This document shows, piece by piece, positions 54,557-63,455 of a DNA stretch of 64,000 bases (positions are counted from its first letter, which is position 1; each line of letters starts with the position of its first letter). The stretch comes from Acetobacter vaccinii (GTDB lineage Bacteria > Pseudomonadota > Alphaproteobacteria > Acetobacterales > Acetobacteraceae), in NCBI RefSeq assembly GCF_008365315.1, contig NZ_CP043506.1:1284001-1348000 (forward strand). Reading direction: 5' to 3'. The notes under the pieces were generated by a model. That model was given only the letters and a program-made list of their open reading frames with translations, searched no databases and was not told the DNA's origin. The translations under genes were made by a program, and so were the position numbers.

Positions 54557-56089
54557 TTAATACGTGCCAGTGCGGAGTTGCAGCACGCGGGCGGTCTGGA
54601 AGCGGCTGACGCTCTCGGCCAGGGTGCAGGTTTCCTGCCGCAGGTTGTGTGTGGCGGCGCTGGACTGTTCCACCATGGCGGCGTTCTGCTGGGTGCTCTG
54701 GTTAATGTCGGCAATTGCCTTGTTGACCGCACCAAGGCTTGACGCCTGATCCTGCGAGAGCTGGTTGATCTGCCCTATGGCGTCGGTCATGGCCTCGACC
54801 TGTTGGGCGATGGTCTGCAGGGTCTGGTGCATGCTGGCCACCAGCTTGACACCACTGTCCACCTGCCCGCGGGACGAGCCGATAAGCTGTCGGATTTCCT
54901 TTGCAGATACCGATGATTTTTCGGCCAGGGTGCGTATTTCGGCGGCGACAACCGCAAACCCGCGCCCACTCTCACCCGCCCGTGCAGCCTCCACCCCGGC
55001 ATTGAGCGAGAGTAGATTGGTCTGAAAAGCAATGCCGTCCAGTAGGTCAACAATGGCCGACATTTTGTGGGATGATCCCTCAATATCCCGCATGGTGCCA
55101 ATGGTGTCCTGCATGACAGTCTCCGAGGCCCGGGCTGCCTGCCGGGCCTGTGCGGCCATGCCGCGTGCATCCAGCGTAATGCGGGCTGTCTGCTCTGCCC
55201 CGTGGGTGACGGTGTGCAGGGCGGCTGCGGTCTCGTTCAACGTCGCGGCCTGGCGCTCGGTGCGCTGGGCCAGATCCTCCACCGCGTGGGCAATTTCGGA
55301 AGACCCGGTCTCCAGCCCCCCGACCGCGCCCGTCACCTGGCCCATGGCATCCGACAGGGACGACAGTGCTGCGTTGAAGTTCTGGCGCAGGCCCTCAAAC
55401 TCCTGCGGGAAAGGGCTTGTAAAGCGGAAGGACAGGTCGCCCCCTGCCAGCGCCTTCAGGCCAATATCAAGGTCACTGATCAGGCTGTTCTGGCGTCTTT
55501 CCCGCTCAAGCGTTTCCGCCTGGGCGCGTTCGCGCTCTTTGCCTGCTTCTTCCAGATACACGGAAATGGCCAGGTCAATATCCAGCAGTACCGCCTTGCA
55601 CAGGCTGCCCAGTGCCTTGCCAAATTCTGCGGGGGTCTGCTGGCTCTTGCGTGAAAACAGCCCCCCAGGGCTTGTGTTGCTCTGTACGGCTGATTGTACA
55701 AGGTGATCCAGCACGGTGGCATAGCCGCCAATGTACCAGCGTGGCTCCAGCCCGATACGGGCATGCACGGTGCCTATGGCGCGGGCCTGCGCGGCGTAGC
55801 TGTCACCAAAGCTGGCGCTGGAGATGTTGCGCCAGTGGTCCACCTGGGCGCCCTTGGCGCGGTCCATATGCCCGCGTGAGGAAAAGAATTTGAGGGTCTC
55901 GGGTGTTTTGCTGACTTGTTTGTAAAAGAGGTCCAGCCCGTTTGGCAGTTCCCGTTCCATAACGCTCTGGAGGGAGCGGATGGCGGCGCATTGTTCTTCC
56001 CCCAGAGCGAGGAAGTCCAGGCGTTTGCCAAGCTCAAGTCGGGTGATGTCAGAGACAGGGGGCGTGGACGTCTGAGCGATGGCATGCAT
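54557..56089 (-). CDS. Globin-coupled methyl-accepting chemotaxis-type protein (HemAT-like)
   Basis: A soluble signal transducer of about 510 residues. The N-terminal protoglobin domain (about residues 20-165) has the proximal-His segment [19 protein letters not shown] (His109) and should bind haem and sense O2 or other gases. A coiled linker follows, then a methyl-accepting signalling domain with the hairpin tip [19 protein letters not shown] followed by [19 protein letters not shown]. There is no membrane segment. No flagellar or che genes are nearby, so output may be aerotaxis or another pathway. A TTG at 56182 could extend it, but no ribosome binding site supports that. Confidence 0.9.
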   Translation of the reverse strand: MHAIAQTSTPPVSDITRLELGKRLDFLALGEEQCAAIRSLQSVMERELPNGLDLFYKQVSKTPETLKFFSSRGHMDRAKGAQVDHWRNISSASFGDSYAAQARAIGTVHARIGLEPRWYIGGYATVLDHLVQSAVQSNTSPGGLFSRKSQQTPAEFGKALGSLCKAVLLDIDLAISVYLEEAGKERERAQAETLERERRQNSLISDLDIGLKALAGGDLSFRFTSPFPQEFEGLRQNFNAALSSLSDAMGQVTGAVGGLETGSSEIAHAVEDLAQRTERQAATLNETAAALHTVTHGAEQTARITLDARGMAAQARQAARASETVMQDTIGTMRDIEGSSHKMSAIVDLLDGIAFQTNLLSLNAGVEAARAGESGRGFAVVAAEIRTLAEKSSVSAKEIRQLIGSSRGQVDSGVKLVASMHQTLQTIAQQVEAMTDAIGQINQLSQDQASSLGAVNKAIADINQSTQQNAAMVEQSSAATHNLRQETCTLAESVSRFQTARVLQLRTGTY

Positions 56090-56263
56090 GAGGGTTATCC
56101 CGTGTGCGAGGTCGTCTTGCGGTTGCGTGGCGGCTTGACAGGGTGGGTCAACTATGGACGCCAATGTATGAAGGTTTGACAAAGGTCAGACTTGGAAAGA
56201 TCAATTTTTTGTAATGTTCCGGTTTCGATTGTTTTGGGGGCACGAAGCGCATATGTGTCGCTT

Positions 56264-56288
56264 AATGATAATGACACCTATTATCATT
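56264..56288. promoter_or_regulatory. Fur-like operator upstream of the PepSY gene
   Basis: A perfect 9-bp inverted repeat AATGATAAT/ATTATCATT with a 7-nt centre; its inner 19 bases fit the GATAAT...ATTATC frame of a Fur box. It is about 85 bases upstream of the PepSY gene start, where a repressor would cover the promoter. Confidence 0.65.
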
Positions 56289-56373
56289 TATCGGGGCCGC
56301 CCCCAGGCACACCGCAGCAGGCTGTCAGAGGGCACGCCCCCGTATCGGATCAGGATTGGATAGTCAGGAAGTC

Positions 56374-57480
56374 ATGCGTTTTATCGTCTTGTGTCACCGC
56401 TGGGCGGGTGGGGTTGCGGGCCTGCTGCTGGCCATTCTCGGGCTGTCAGGAGCATTGCTTGTTTATAAGGATGTCTGGACCCTGGTGCCACATCATTACG
56501 ATACCGTTGTGCAGGACGCGACCCAGGTCGGGCAGGCTGTCACACGGATGATGCACGACCCCCACCCCCCGCAGATGATCACCTTTGCCACCGACAGCCT
56601 CGGGGTGGACAAGCTAGCCATAGCCAAAGGCGGTGGTGCTTATGCGGACCAGTCGGGGCAGGTGCTGCTGCGCTGGGGCAGCGACTGGGCCCGGCCCGAG
56701 CTATGGCTGGTGCAACTGCACCGCTATCTGCTGGTGCGTCCGGGGGGTGAGACGGTTGTCGGGGTTGCGGGGCTGGTAGGGTTTGCCCTGGTGCTGACAG
56801 GCTGCATTGCCTGGTGGCGTACCCGGCGCACCTTTGCCCCCCGCCTGCTGCCCCAGCGGTTGAGCCGCCCGGCCATTATCCGCCACCACCGCGACCTGGG
56901 GGTGCTGGTGACACCGCTGCTGCTGATCTCGTTCCTGACAGGGGCGTTTATGGTCTTTCGCCCGCTGGGGGCGCTGGTGTTGGGGCCGGGGGCCGGGCAG
57001 GTTGTTGCCAGTGCCTTCAAGGCACCGGATTACCCCCATGTGCGGACATCGCCCGATCTGGATTGGCAGGCAATGATGGAGGAGGCGCGTGTGCGTTTCC
57101 CCAAGGCCCAGTTCGGGCGGCTGGCCATGCCGCGCCGGGGCGGGTCACTGATTACGCTGAGCATGCGCCAGCCGGGTGACTGGCTGCCCAACGGGGCGGC
57201 CATGGTCTGGTTTGCGCCCGATACGGGGGCTGTTGTGGGCGTGCGCGATGGCGGGCAGGCTCCGGCCCAGGCCCGTGGCTTCATGACCTATATGCCGCTG
57301 CATATCGGCCGGGTGGGGGGTATTGTGGGCAAAGCCCTGATGGCGCTGAGTGGACTTTCCTTGGCCACGCTAGGCCTGCTGGCCACCTGGACATTCTGGT
57401 TTGTGCAACTGACAGGCGACAAAAAGAAAAAACAGGCCCGCGCCGCCGCAGCGCAGGCCGCGGGCCAGACCGGGGGCTGA
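56374..57480 (+). CDS. PepSY-domain membrane protein (iron-uptake associated type)
   Basis: A 368-residue inner-membrane protein with four helices (RWAGGVAGLLLAILGLSGAL; a pair near residues 130-150 and 180-200; and a C-terminal one) and PepSY-like periplasmic regions. Proteins of this layout (PiuB/PepSY_TM) are often iron-regulated and may act as reductases in siderophore-iron release. A Fur-like box upstream supports that. The ATG at 56374 has an AGGA site; a TTG six codons earlier is the alternative. The C-terminus is Lys/Ala-rich. Confidence 0.85.
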   Translation: MRFIVLCHRWAGGVAGLLLAILGLSGALLVYKDVWTLVPHHYDTVVQDATQVGQAVTRMMHDPHPPQMITFATDSLGVDKLAIAKGGGAYADQSGQVLLRWGSDWARPELWLVQLHRYLLVRPGGETVVGVAGLVGFALVLTGCIAWWRTRRTFAPRLLPQRLSRPAIIRHHRDLGVLVTPLLLISFLTGAFMVFRPLGALVLGPGAGQVVASAFKAPDYPHVRTSPDLDWQAMMEEARVRFPKAQFGRLAMPRRGGSLITLSMRQPGDWLPNGAAMVWFAPDTGAVVGVRDGGQAPAQARGFMTYMPLHIGRVGGIVGKALMALSGLSLATLGLLATWTFWFVQLTGDKKKKQARAAAAQAAGQTGG

Positions 57481-57612
57481 CCCACCCCCACGCCGGAGGT
57501 GTGCACAACTGCGTGGGGTCCAGAACCGGGCTCCCTTCCACACGTTTGCGCAGGACAAGGCGCGGGCCACAAAACCCTGCCCGCACCCGCATACCGCGTG
57601 GAAGGACAGACC

Positions 57613-59724
57613 ATGTCAGACAGCAAGACGGCCTTTTCCGGCCAGCCCGACGCTACCAGCCTGGTGGATGTGACAGGCACAGGGGGGGAACTGCACCAGA
57701 CCCTCCCTCAGGCGGATGCCCAGGCCTGCCTGACAGACAATTTCGGCCACCGTATTGCCGACAACCAGAACTCCCTCAAGGCTGGTGCCCATGGGCCCAC
57801 CTTGCTGGAAGATTTTGTTCTGCGTGAAAAAATTTTCCACTTCGACCATGAGCGCATACCGGAGCGGATCGTGCATGCGCGCGGGTCGGGGGCGCATGGT
57901 GTGTTTGAATGCACCCACCCCATACCGGAACTGACACAGGCCACCCTGTTCCAGCACAAGGGGGCAACCTGCCCGGTGTTTGTGCGGTTTTCTACCGTGG
58001 CCGGGGGGGCAGGGTCTGTTGACACCCCGCGTGATGTCCGGGGCTTTGCCGTCAAGTTTTATACCGATGCCGGTAACTGGGATCTGGTCGGGAACGATAT
58101 CCCGGTCTTTTTCATTCAGGATGCCATCAAGTTCCCCGATCTGGTGCATAGCGTGAAAATGGAAGCCGACCGGGGCTACCCGCAGGCGGCATCCGCGCAT
58201 GATACGTTCTGGGACTTTGTCAGCCTTGTGCCCGAAACCCTGCACACCGTGCTGTGGGCCATGTCGGACCGGGGGATTCCCCGTTCCCTGCGGATGATCG
58301 AAGGCTTTGGCGTTCATACCTTCCGCTTTGTCAACGCGCAGGGGGCCAGCCATCTGGTCAAGTTCCACTGGAAGCCGGTGCTGGGTATTGCCTCCACAAC
58401 ATGGGATGAAGCCGTTAAAATAGCCGGTGCAGACAATGACTTTCATCGTCGTGATCTGTACGAAGCCATAGAGCGCGGAGACTACCCGGCCTGGGACCTG
58501 GGCGTGCAGGTGTTTGATGAGGAGTGGGCCGCCCGCCAGCCCTATGACGTGCTGGACGCCACCAAACTAGTGCCGGAGGAAGACGTGCCGGTGCGTATTG
58601 TCGGCCGGATGACGCTCACACGCAATGTCAGCAATTTTTTTGCCGAAACAGAACAGGTGGCCTTTCTGCCCTCCAACATTGTGCCCGGGATTGATTTTAC
58701 CAACGACCCGCTGTTGCAGGGGCGGCTGTTTTCCTACCTGGATACGCAGAAATCCCGTCTGGGCACCACAAACTTTCATCAAATCCCCATCAACGCGCCC
58801 CGCTGCCCGTTCCAGAACTTCCAGCGCGATGGCTTGATGCAGACCCACGTGCCCACAGGCCGCGCCAATTACGAACCCAACAGCCTTGCCACAGTAGGGG
58901 AGGAGGCCGGTCCACGCGCCTGCCCCAGTACGGGTTTTTCCAGCTTTGCAGGGCTGTCGGGGCAGGAGGATGCAGGCCACAAGCTGCGCCTGCGGCCCGA
59001 AAGCTTTGCAGACCATTACAGCCAGCCACGCCAGTTCTATCGTTCGCAAACACCCAATGAGCAGGCCCATATTGCCTCGGCCATTGTATTTGAGCTGTCC
59101 AAGGTGGGGCTGGAGCATGTGCAAACCCGCGTGGTGAGCCAGTTGCGCGTGGTGGATGAAGGGCTGGCAGCCCGTGTTGCAGCCGGGCTGGGGATGGACC
59201 TGCCCGAGCGCGCAACCCCTGCGCGGGAGCCGGTTGACCTGCGCCTGTCAGACCGGCTGTCCATTCAAAAGCAGGCACAGCCTGATATCCGTGGGCGTGT
59301 GGTGGGGATTTTGTTTGCCCAGGGGTCCAATGTAGCGTCCATCCGCGCCTTGCAGGACTATGTTGCCAAGGAGGGCGGCAGCACGGTGCTGGTGGCACCA
59401 AGGGTTGGTAAAATTGCTGTCAGCGAAGGCGTGCTGAAGGCCGATGGCCAGCTTGCGGGCTCTCCTTCCGTGCTGTTTGACGCCGTCTGCTCGGTGCTGC
59501 TGCCCGAACAGGCCCAGCGTCTGGCGCAGGACGCCGCAGCCGTGCAGTGGTTTGCCGATGCCTATGTGCATTGCAAGACCATTGCCCATTGCAAAGGCAC
59601 ACAGGTGCTGCTGGACAAGGCCGGTGTCGTGCCGGACGAGGGCGTTGTGTCGTTGGAGGATTTCCCCCGTGTCGGGGTCACGCGGCATTGGATGCGTGAG
59701 GCATCGGTCCGGAATCTGGCCTGA
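57613..59724 (+). CDS. katE: Large-subunit (HPII-type) catalase
   Basis: Breaks hydrogen peroxide into water and oxygen. The 703-residue protein is the large clade 2 form: catalytic His88 ([13 protein letters not shown]), Asn161 ([10 protein letters not shown]) and haem-ligand Tyr375 ([14 protein letters not shown]), then a C-terminal flavodoxin/GATase1-like domain ([18 protein letters not shown]) found only in large catalases. The ATG at 57613 has a GGAAGGA site; a frame from 57499 is too long. It follows the Fur-linked PepSY gene after 132 bases. Peroxide control suits the oxidative lifestyle of acetic acid bacteria. Confidence 0.96.
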   Translation: MSDSKTAFSGQPDATSLVDVTGTGGELHQTLPQADAQACLTDNFGHRIADNQNSLKAGAHGPTLLEDFVLREKIFHFDHERIPERIVHARGSGAHGVFECTHPIPELTQATLFQHKGATCPVFVRFSTVAGGAGSVDTPRDVRGFAVKFYTDAGNWDLVGNDIPVFFIQDAIKFPDLVHSVKMEADRGYPQAASAHDTFWDFVSLVPETLHTVLWAMSDRGIPRSLRMIEGFGVHTFRFVNAQGASHLVKFHWKPVLGIASTTWDEAVKIAGADNDFHRRDLYEAIERGDYPAWDLGVQVFDEEWAARQPYDVLDATKLVPEEDVPVRIVGRMTLTRNVSNFFAETEQVAFLPSNIVPGIDFTNDPLLQGRLFSYLDTQKSRLGTTNFHQIPINAPRCPFQNFQRDGLMQTHVPTGRANYEPNSLATVGEEAGPRACPSTGFSSFAGLSGQEDAGHKLRLRPESFADHYSQPRQFYRSQTPNEQAHIASAIVFELSKVGLEHVQTRVVSQLRVVDEGLAARVAAGLGMDLPERATPAREPVDLRLSDRLSIQKQAQPDIRGRVVGILFAQGSNVASIRALQDYVAKEGGSTVLVAPRVGKIAVSEGVLKADGQLAGSPSVLFDAVCSVLLPEQAQRLAQDAAAVQWFADAYVHCKTIAHCKGTQVLLDKAGVVPDEGVVSLEDFPRVGVTRHWMREASVRNLA

Positions 59725-59811
59725 ATTGATGAGTTTTTTTAGGCTTGTGCCCTGCCCGCACGGAGCGCAGGAAGAATGGGAACATTCATGCAGGAACAGG
59801 CAGGATAGATC

Positions 59812-60606
59812 ATGACTGAAACAGCAGCCGCTTCTTCCTCGGGCGTGCAGTCCCGTCCTATTGCCCTGGTCACAGGGGCCTCGGCCGGTTTTGGGCAGGC
59901 CATTGCACGCCGTCTGGTGGCGGAAGGATACCGCGTTATTGCCGCCGCCCGACGGCTGTCCAGGTTGGAAACTCTGGCGCAGGATCTGGGCGATGCCCTC
60001 TACCCGCTGGAACTGGATGTGACGGACCTCAAGGCCGTGCGGGCACTGCCCCAGAGCCTGCCCGAGGACTGGCAGGCAGTGGATGTGCTGGTTAACAACG
60101 CCGGTCTGGCGCTGGGGCTGGAACGGGCCTGGCAGGCAGATGGGGATGATTGGGAAACCATGATTGCCACCAATATCAGCGGTCTGGTGGAAATGACCCG
60201 CGCCCTGCTGCCGGGCATGGTGGCGCGTAATCATGGGCATGTTGTCATGCTGGGCAGTACGGCGGGGCGTTACCCATACCCAGGTGCCAATGTTTACGGT
60301 GGCACCAAGGCTTTTGTGGAGCAGTTTACCCAGAACCTGCGCAGCGATCTGCTGGGCAAGGCCGTGCGGGTGACCAACATCGCCCCCGGCCTGTGTGGCG
60401 GGAGCGAGTTCAGCCTTGTTCGCCTGCGGGACGCGGCATTGGCGGATGCCGTGTATGACAGCACCCAGCCATTGCAGCCCGAGGACATTGCCCAGACGGT
60501 TGCCTGGGTGCTTGCCCAGCCCCCGCATGTGAATGTGAATCTGATTGAAATGATGCCGCTGTGTCAGGCTTCTGCCGGGCTGGCGGTAGACCGCACCATG
60601 GGCTGA
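59812..60606 (+). CDS. Short-chain dehydrogenase/reductase (YdfG-like)
   Basis: A 264-residue classical SDR with the cofactor motif TGASAGFGQAIARRL, the NNAG motif (VLVNNAGLAL) and the catalytic Ser-Tyr-Lys set in MLGSTAGRYPYPGANVYGGTK. The Arg-rich loop AAARRLSRLE suggests NADP. YdfG-like members oxidise 3-hydroxy acids such as serine or 3-hydroxypropionate; the substrate here is not proven. It is 87 bases after katE, possibly co-transcribed. Confidence 0.92.
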   Translation: MTETAAASSSGVQSRPIALVTGASAGFGQAIARRLVAEGYRVIAAARRLSRLETLAQDLGDALYPLELDVTDLKAVRALPQSLPEDWQAVDVLVNNAGLALGLERAWQADGDDWETMIATNISGLVEMTRALLPGMVARNHGHVVMLGSTAGRYPYPGANVYGGTKAFVEQFTQNLRSDLLGKAVRVTNIAPGLCGGSEFSLVRLRDAALADAVYDSTQPLQPEDIAQTVAWVLAQPPHVNVNLIEMMPLCQASAGLAVDRTMG

Positions 60607-60651
60607 CAGGTGCGGGTCACCCAGAGTGGCCTGTAGCTAAGACCCGCTGTT

Positions 60652-60710
60652 AAACAGCCTTTTTCCGTGTGTTCTGCTGGGCAGAGTGCAGGGAGGAAGG
60701 CTGTTTTTTT
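60652..60710 (+). terminator. Rho-independent terminator after the SDR gene
   Basis: A 10-bp stem (60652-60661 with 60697-60706) with a long GC-containing loop, followed by a T run. Confidence 0.8.
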
Positions 60711-60944
60711 GTGCTATTTACACTAAAAATAATAGTTGTTTTTTGAGGGGCATTGGAGCGTTTGGTTGGGCTTGTGCATTAAATACGAAAAATGAGTGCA
60801 ATTTATATTGACAGACCGCAGAGATTCCTACAGTGGATAAAAACAAAAGTGGTCATTATAACTACTAAAAATAGTTATTTATTCCACTGATGACATCCAC
60901 CATAGGCCAGACCGGCCTTGCCACCTGACAGGGAGGAGCAACGT
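60711..60944. promoter_or_regulatory. AT-rich region with an inverted repeat upstream of a small-peptide gene
   Basis: AT-rich, no gene. At 60858-60878 there is a perfect 7-bp inverted repeat (ATAACTA/TAGTTAT around CTAAAAA); a related half (ACTAAAAATAATAGTT) occurs near 60721. These may be sites for one regulator controlling the small gene at 60945. Confidence 0.4.
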
Positions 60945-61082
60945 ATGAAAACGGATATTCACCAAAGTGTTGCGGTATGCCTTGCTGTGGGTACAGCCCT
61001 TGTGGCGGTGGTTTACATGCAGGCTGATATGTTCAGCCTGTCCAGCTTTGCCGAGGCAACATCGAGCCTTTTCAGAACCTGA
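60945..61082 (+). CDS. 45-residue membrane peptide
   Basis: A short gene with a perfect GGGAGGAG site nine bases before its ATG. The product begins MKTDIHQS, has one hydrophobic helix (VAVCLAVGTALVAVVYM) and ends with a polar, Ser-rich tail (DMFSLSSFAEATSSLFRT). It should be a single-pass membrane or exported peptide. It stands alone in an AT-rich area with an operator-like repeat upstream. I do not recognise the family. Confidence 0.6.
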   Translation: MKTDIHQSVAVCLAVGTALVAVVYMQADMFSLSSFAEATSSLFRT

Positions 61083-61275
61083 TACGCCATGAGGCGGAAC
61101 AATCATTCTGATAGCATGTAGCTGCTCCTGAGCATTGCTTTTTCAAAAAGTCCATGTTTTTTACAAAAGCATTTTGGTTTTTAGATAGACCTGTTTTTAA
61201 AATACCCTCTTGCATGGATGAGGTCAGAGGGCCACGCTGCTCCTGTCAGTTGTGACTAAGCAGGAGACAGACCCT

Positions 61276-61470
61276 ATGCCCTGGGGTGTTGAAGACGCTG
61301 TCAAGCATACGCACAAAGCCACAACACCGGCTTTGCAGGCCCTCTGGGTCAAGGTGGCCAATACCTGTCTGGCTCACACCGGGGACGAAGGCCGTGCCAT
61401 AAGAGAGGCTAATGCCGTTGTCGCCCGGCAGGTGGAACACCCCCACCACATCCCGCCCGAACAGGGCTAG
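61276..61470 (+). CDS. Small ChaB-like protein
   Basis: A 64-residue protein with the pattern MPWGVEDAVKHTHKATTPAL, then WVKVANTCLAHTGDEGRAIREAN, which resembles the small ChaB-type family (MPW start, W..VAN, GDE..A...AN). Function of this family is not well defined. The ATG at 61276 has AGGAG twelve bases upstream. The TAG stop lies within the CTAG target site of the adjacent IS element; the pre-insertion sequence would have carried the same stop, so the gene is intact. Confidence 0.7.
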   Translation: MPWGVEDAVKHTHKATTPALQALWVKVANTCLAHTGDEGRAIREANAVVARQVEHPHHIPPEQG

Positions 61471-62214
61471 GGCCTGTTAGATCTTATATTATAGGGATGG
61501 AAGAAGGAGGCGGGACAAGCACTTTTACGAACGAGATGTGGGCGATCTGGGAACTTCTGATTGAGGCTGTTCGCCCAAAGGGCAAGACGCCGGCCCATGA
61601 TCTGCGATGCACGATAGCAGCGATCTTCTGGCATCATGAGAGTGGCGCGACATGGCGGAGTATCCCCGCTGAACTGGGTTCGTGGTGGCGGGCGGCACAG
61701 CTTTGCATCTGCTGGGTGAAACTCTGCGTATGGGAGCGCCTGCTCGAACTGGTTCAGGAACAACACGGAGTGGCCCTCGGAATGATTTTTCTGGTTGCCA
61801 CGAACATCAGGGCTCACCACAAAGTGGCGAGAGCCCAAAAAAGGGGCCTCTTTCGAAGAGCGAGACCATCGTGAAGCACTTGGCCGCTCTCGCGGCGGCT
61901 ATGACACGAAAGTCTGCGTAATCGCGGACGGACATGGAAAAGCCTTCGGTTTTGCTTTGGCCCCCGGACAGGCTCATGAACTGCCCCTGGCACCAGCCAT
62001 GCTCGACAACCTTCCCGCCATTCCTACGAAACGACGCGACGGGGCGGTCGCTTGCCCAAAATGGGCCTATCGGTGTCGGCATCTCGTTGAGAGCCTCTGG
62101 GCTCGCCTCAAGGAGTGGCGCGTTGTCGCAACCAGATACGAAAAAACAGCAACGTCATTCCTCGCCGTCATACACATCGCTGCCGCAGCAGACTGGATCA
62201 AGCCATAACAGGTC
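61471..62214 (+). mobile_element. Decayed IS5-family insertion sequence (internally deleted)
   Basis: A 744-bp element with imperfect terminal inverted repeats (GGCCTGTTA at the left; GACCTGTTA, read inward, at the right) flanked on both sides by CTAG, the expected IS5-type target duplication (or TA if the repeats are drawn two bases longer). It encodes the two halves of a transposase in different frames and is short for the group because a central piece is missing. Confidence 0.85.
61497..62208 (+). pseudogene. IS5-family transposase remnant (two frames, internal deletion)
   Basis: The first frame (61497-61874) covers the N-terminal DUF4096-like part (WELLIEAVRPKGKTPAHDLR). The second (61795-62208) covers the C-terminal part (GRSRGGYDTKVCVIADGHGK; VESLWARLKEWRVVATRYEK). 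They meet at a run of six A residues, where such elements may shift frame. Two defects argue for a dead copy: the first catalytic Asp, expected in a LDGTNIRAH-type motif, is Val (LVATNIRAH); and about 35 residues holding the second Asp are missing between LDNLP and AIPTKR. Confidence 0.88.
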
Positions 62215-62321
62215 CTAGTCTCGCCTCAGCGTAATCAGGACTAACGGCTGTGTTGCCCTTGCCTGCAAGCACCGTGCGGGCTGGCCTTTTCTTTTGTGGC
62301 GGGGCGGCATAGGGTTGTCAG

Positions 62322-62648
62322 GTGCTATCAATTCTCATCTACTGTGCAGCAGCGGCATGCGAAATTGCCGGGTGCTTTGCCTTCTGGGCCTGGTTGCGGC
62401 TTGCGCGGTCTCCGTTGTGGGTTCTGCCGGGCTGCCTGTCGCTTGTGCTGTTTGCCTGGCTGCTGACCCTGGTGCAGGCCGATGCTGCTGGCCGGGTTTA
62501 TGCGGCATATGGCGGCATTTATATTCTGTCGTCCCTGCTGTGGCTGTGGGGGGTAGAAGGCGTGCCGCCTGACAGATGGGATATAACTGGCGCGGTGCTG
62601 AGCCTTGCGGGGGCTGCGGTTATTCTGCTGGCCCCTCACCAGGGCTAG
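62322..62648 (+). CDS. YnfA family small membrane protein
   Basis: A 108-residue protein with four membrane helices, matching the YnfA family in length and motifs ([53 protein letters not shown]). YnfA proteins are related to small multidrug resistance transporters, and some have been linked to efflux. It starts at a GTG with a weak ribosome binding site and lies 107 bases past the IS end. Confidence 0.9.
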   Translation: MLSILIYCAAAACEIAGCFAFWAWLRLARSPLWVLPGCLSLVLFAWLLTLVQADAAGRVYAAYGGIYILSSLLWLWGVEGVPPDRWDITGAVLSLAGAAVILLAPHQG

Positions 62649-62726
62649 TCCCCAAGCACATCTCTCTTCCGTTCAAACCATGGTCATGAATCGGGGTGAA
62701 GGGGCCTGCGGTCCCTTCCGGGTTTC

Positions 62727-62775
62727 AGGGCAGAGCCCTGAGAGCAGATAGCCTCCTAGCAGGCTTTTTTTTCCT
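62727..62775 (+). terminator. Hairpins with a T run downstream of ynfA
   Basis: A CAGGGC/GCCCTG hairpin (62727-62741) followed by a short GCCT/AGGC stem and eight T residues (about 62763-62772). It probably ends ynfA transcription. A second long inverted repeat (AACGCCAGAA/TTCTGGCGTT, about 62809-62842) lies nearer the convergent gene. Confidence 0.6.
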
Positions 62776-62928
62776 GCCTTAACCACTGCACAACCCGCCA
62801 AAACGCACAACGCCAGAACAGGTCCTTGCCCATTCTGGCGTTTGCGACGGTATGGATGACGGCCGAACACCGCCACACCATGCAGTGGTCAAGCATCCCC
62901 CTACCAACAGGGGCTGTTTACGGCGAGC

Positions 62929-63453
62929 TTAGTGGAAGTCGGTGCGGAATTTTTCCACCGCAGCCAGCGCGCAGGCTTCGTCCTTGTCGCCCCCCGGCGC
63001 GCCGGAAACCCCAATCCCGCCCAAGACAGTACCGTCCGCCTTACGCAGGGTCACGCCACCGGCAATAAACAGGACTTCCGGCACGGTGGCGAGTGACCCG
63101 TCAGCCGGGCCGGTCAGCTTGGCAGCGACAAGCTCACTGGTTGTGTTTTTGCCAAATGCCATGCCGTAGGAATAGGCAGTGTACGCCTTGCGGTAGGACA
63201 CTGACAGCGATTGCAGGGGCACGGTATCCCCCTTGATGACCACCTGCTGGTGGCCTGTGGGGTCCACAACGGTGGCCGTGACTGAAAACCCGTGTTTCGC
63301 ACAGGTGCTGACGGCGTCTGCCGCCAGTTTTTCAGCCGTCTGCCAGTCCAGCTTCTGTGTGGTGACAAGGTTTGTGGTGGTGGCATGCCCGTAGGGGGCT
63401 GTTGCCATGGCGGCAAGGGCTGCCAGCATCAGGGCAGGGGCAGACTGGCGCAT
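62929..63453 (-). CDS. GlcG/HbpS-type haem-degrading or haem-binding family protein, exported
   Basis: A 174-residue protein with a signal peptide (APALMLAALAAMATAPYGHA) and a GlcG/HbpS domain: KLAADAVSTCAKHGFSVTAT, VVDPTGHQQVVIKGD, RKAYTAYSYGMAFGKNTTSE, and GGVTLRKADGTVLGGIGVSG. HbpS binds haem and reports redox stress in Streptomyces; GlcG is of unknown function. Here it is probably periplasmic. It lies three bases after the aldo/keto reductase stop on the same strand, so they are co-transcribed. Confidence 0.88.
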   Translation of the reverse strand: MRQSAPALMLAALAAMATAPYGHATTTNLVTTQKLDWQTAEKLAADAVSTCAKHGFSVTATVVDPTGHQQVVIKGDTVPLQSLSVSYRKAYTAYSYGMAFGKNTTSELVAAKLTGPADGSLATVPEVLFIAGGVTLRKADGTVLGGIGVSGAPGGDKDEACALAAVEKFRTDFH

Positions 63454-63455
63454 GG

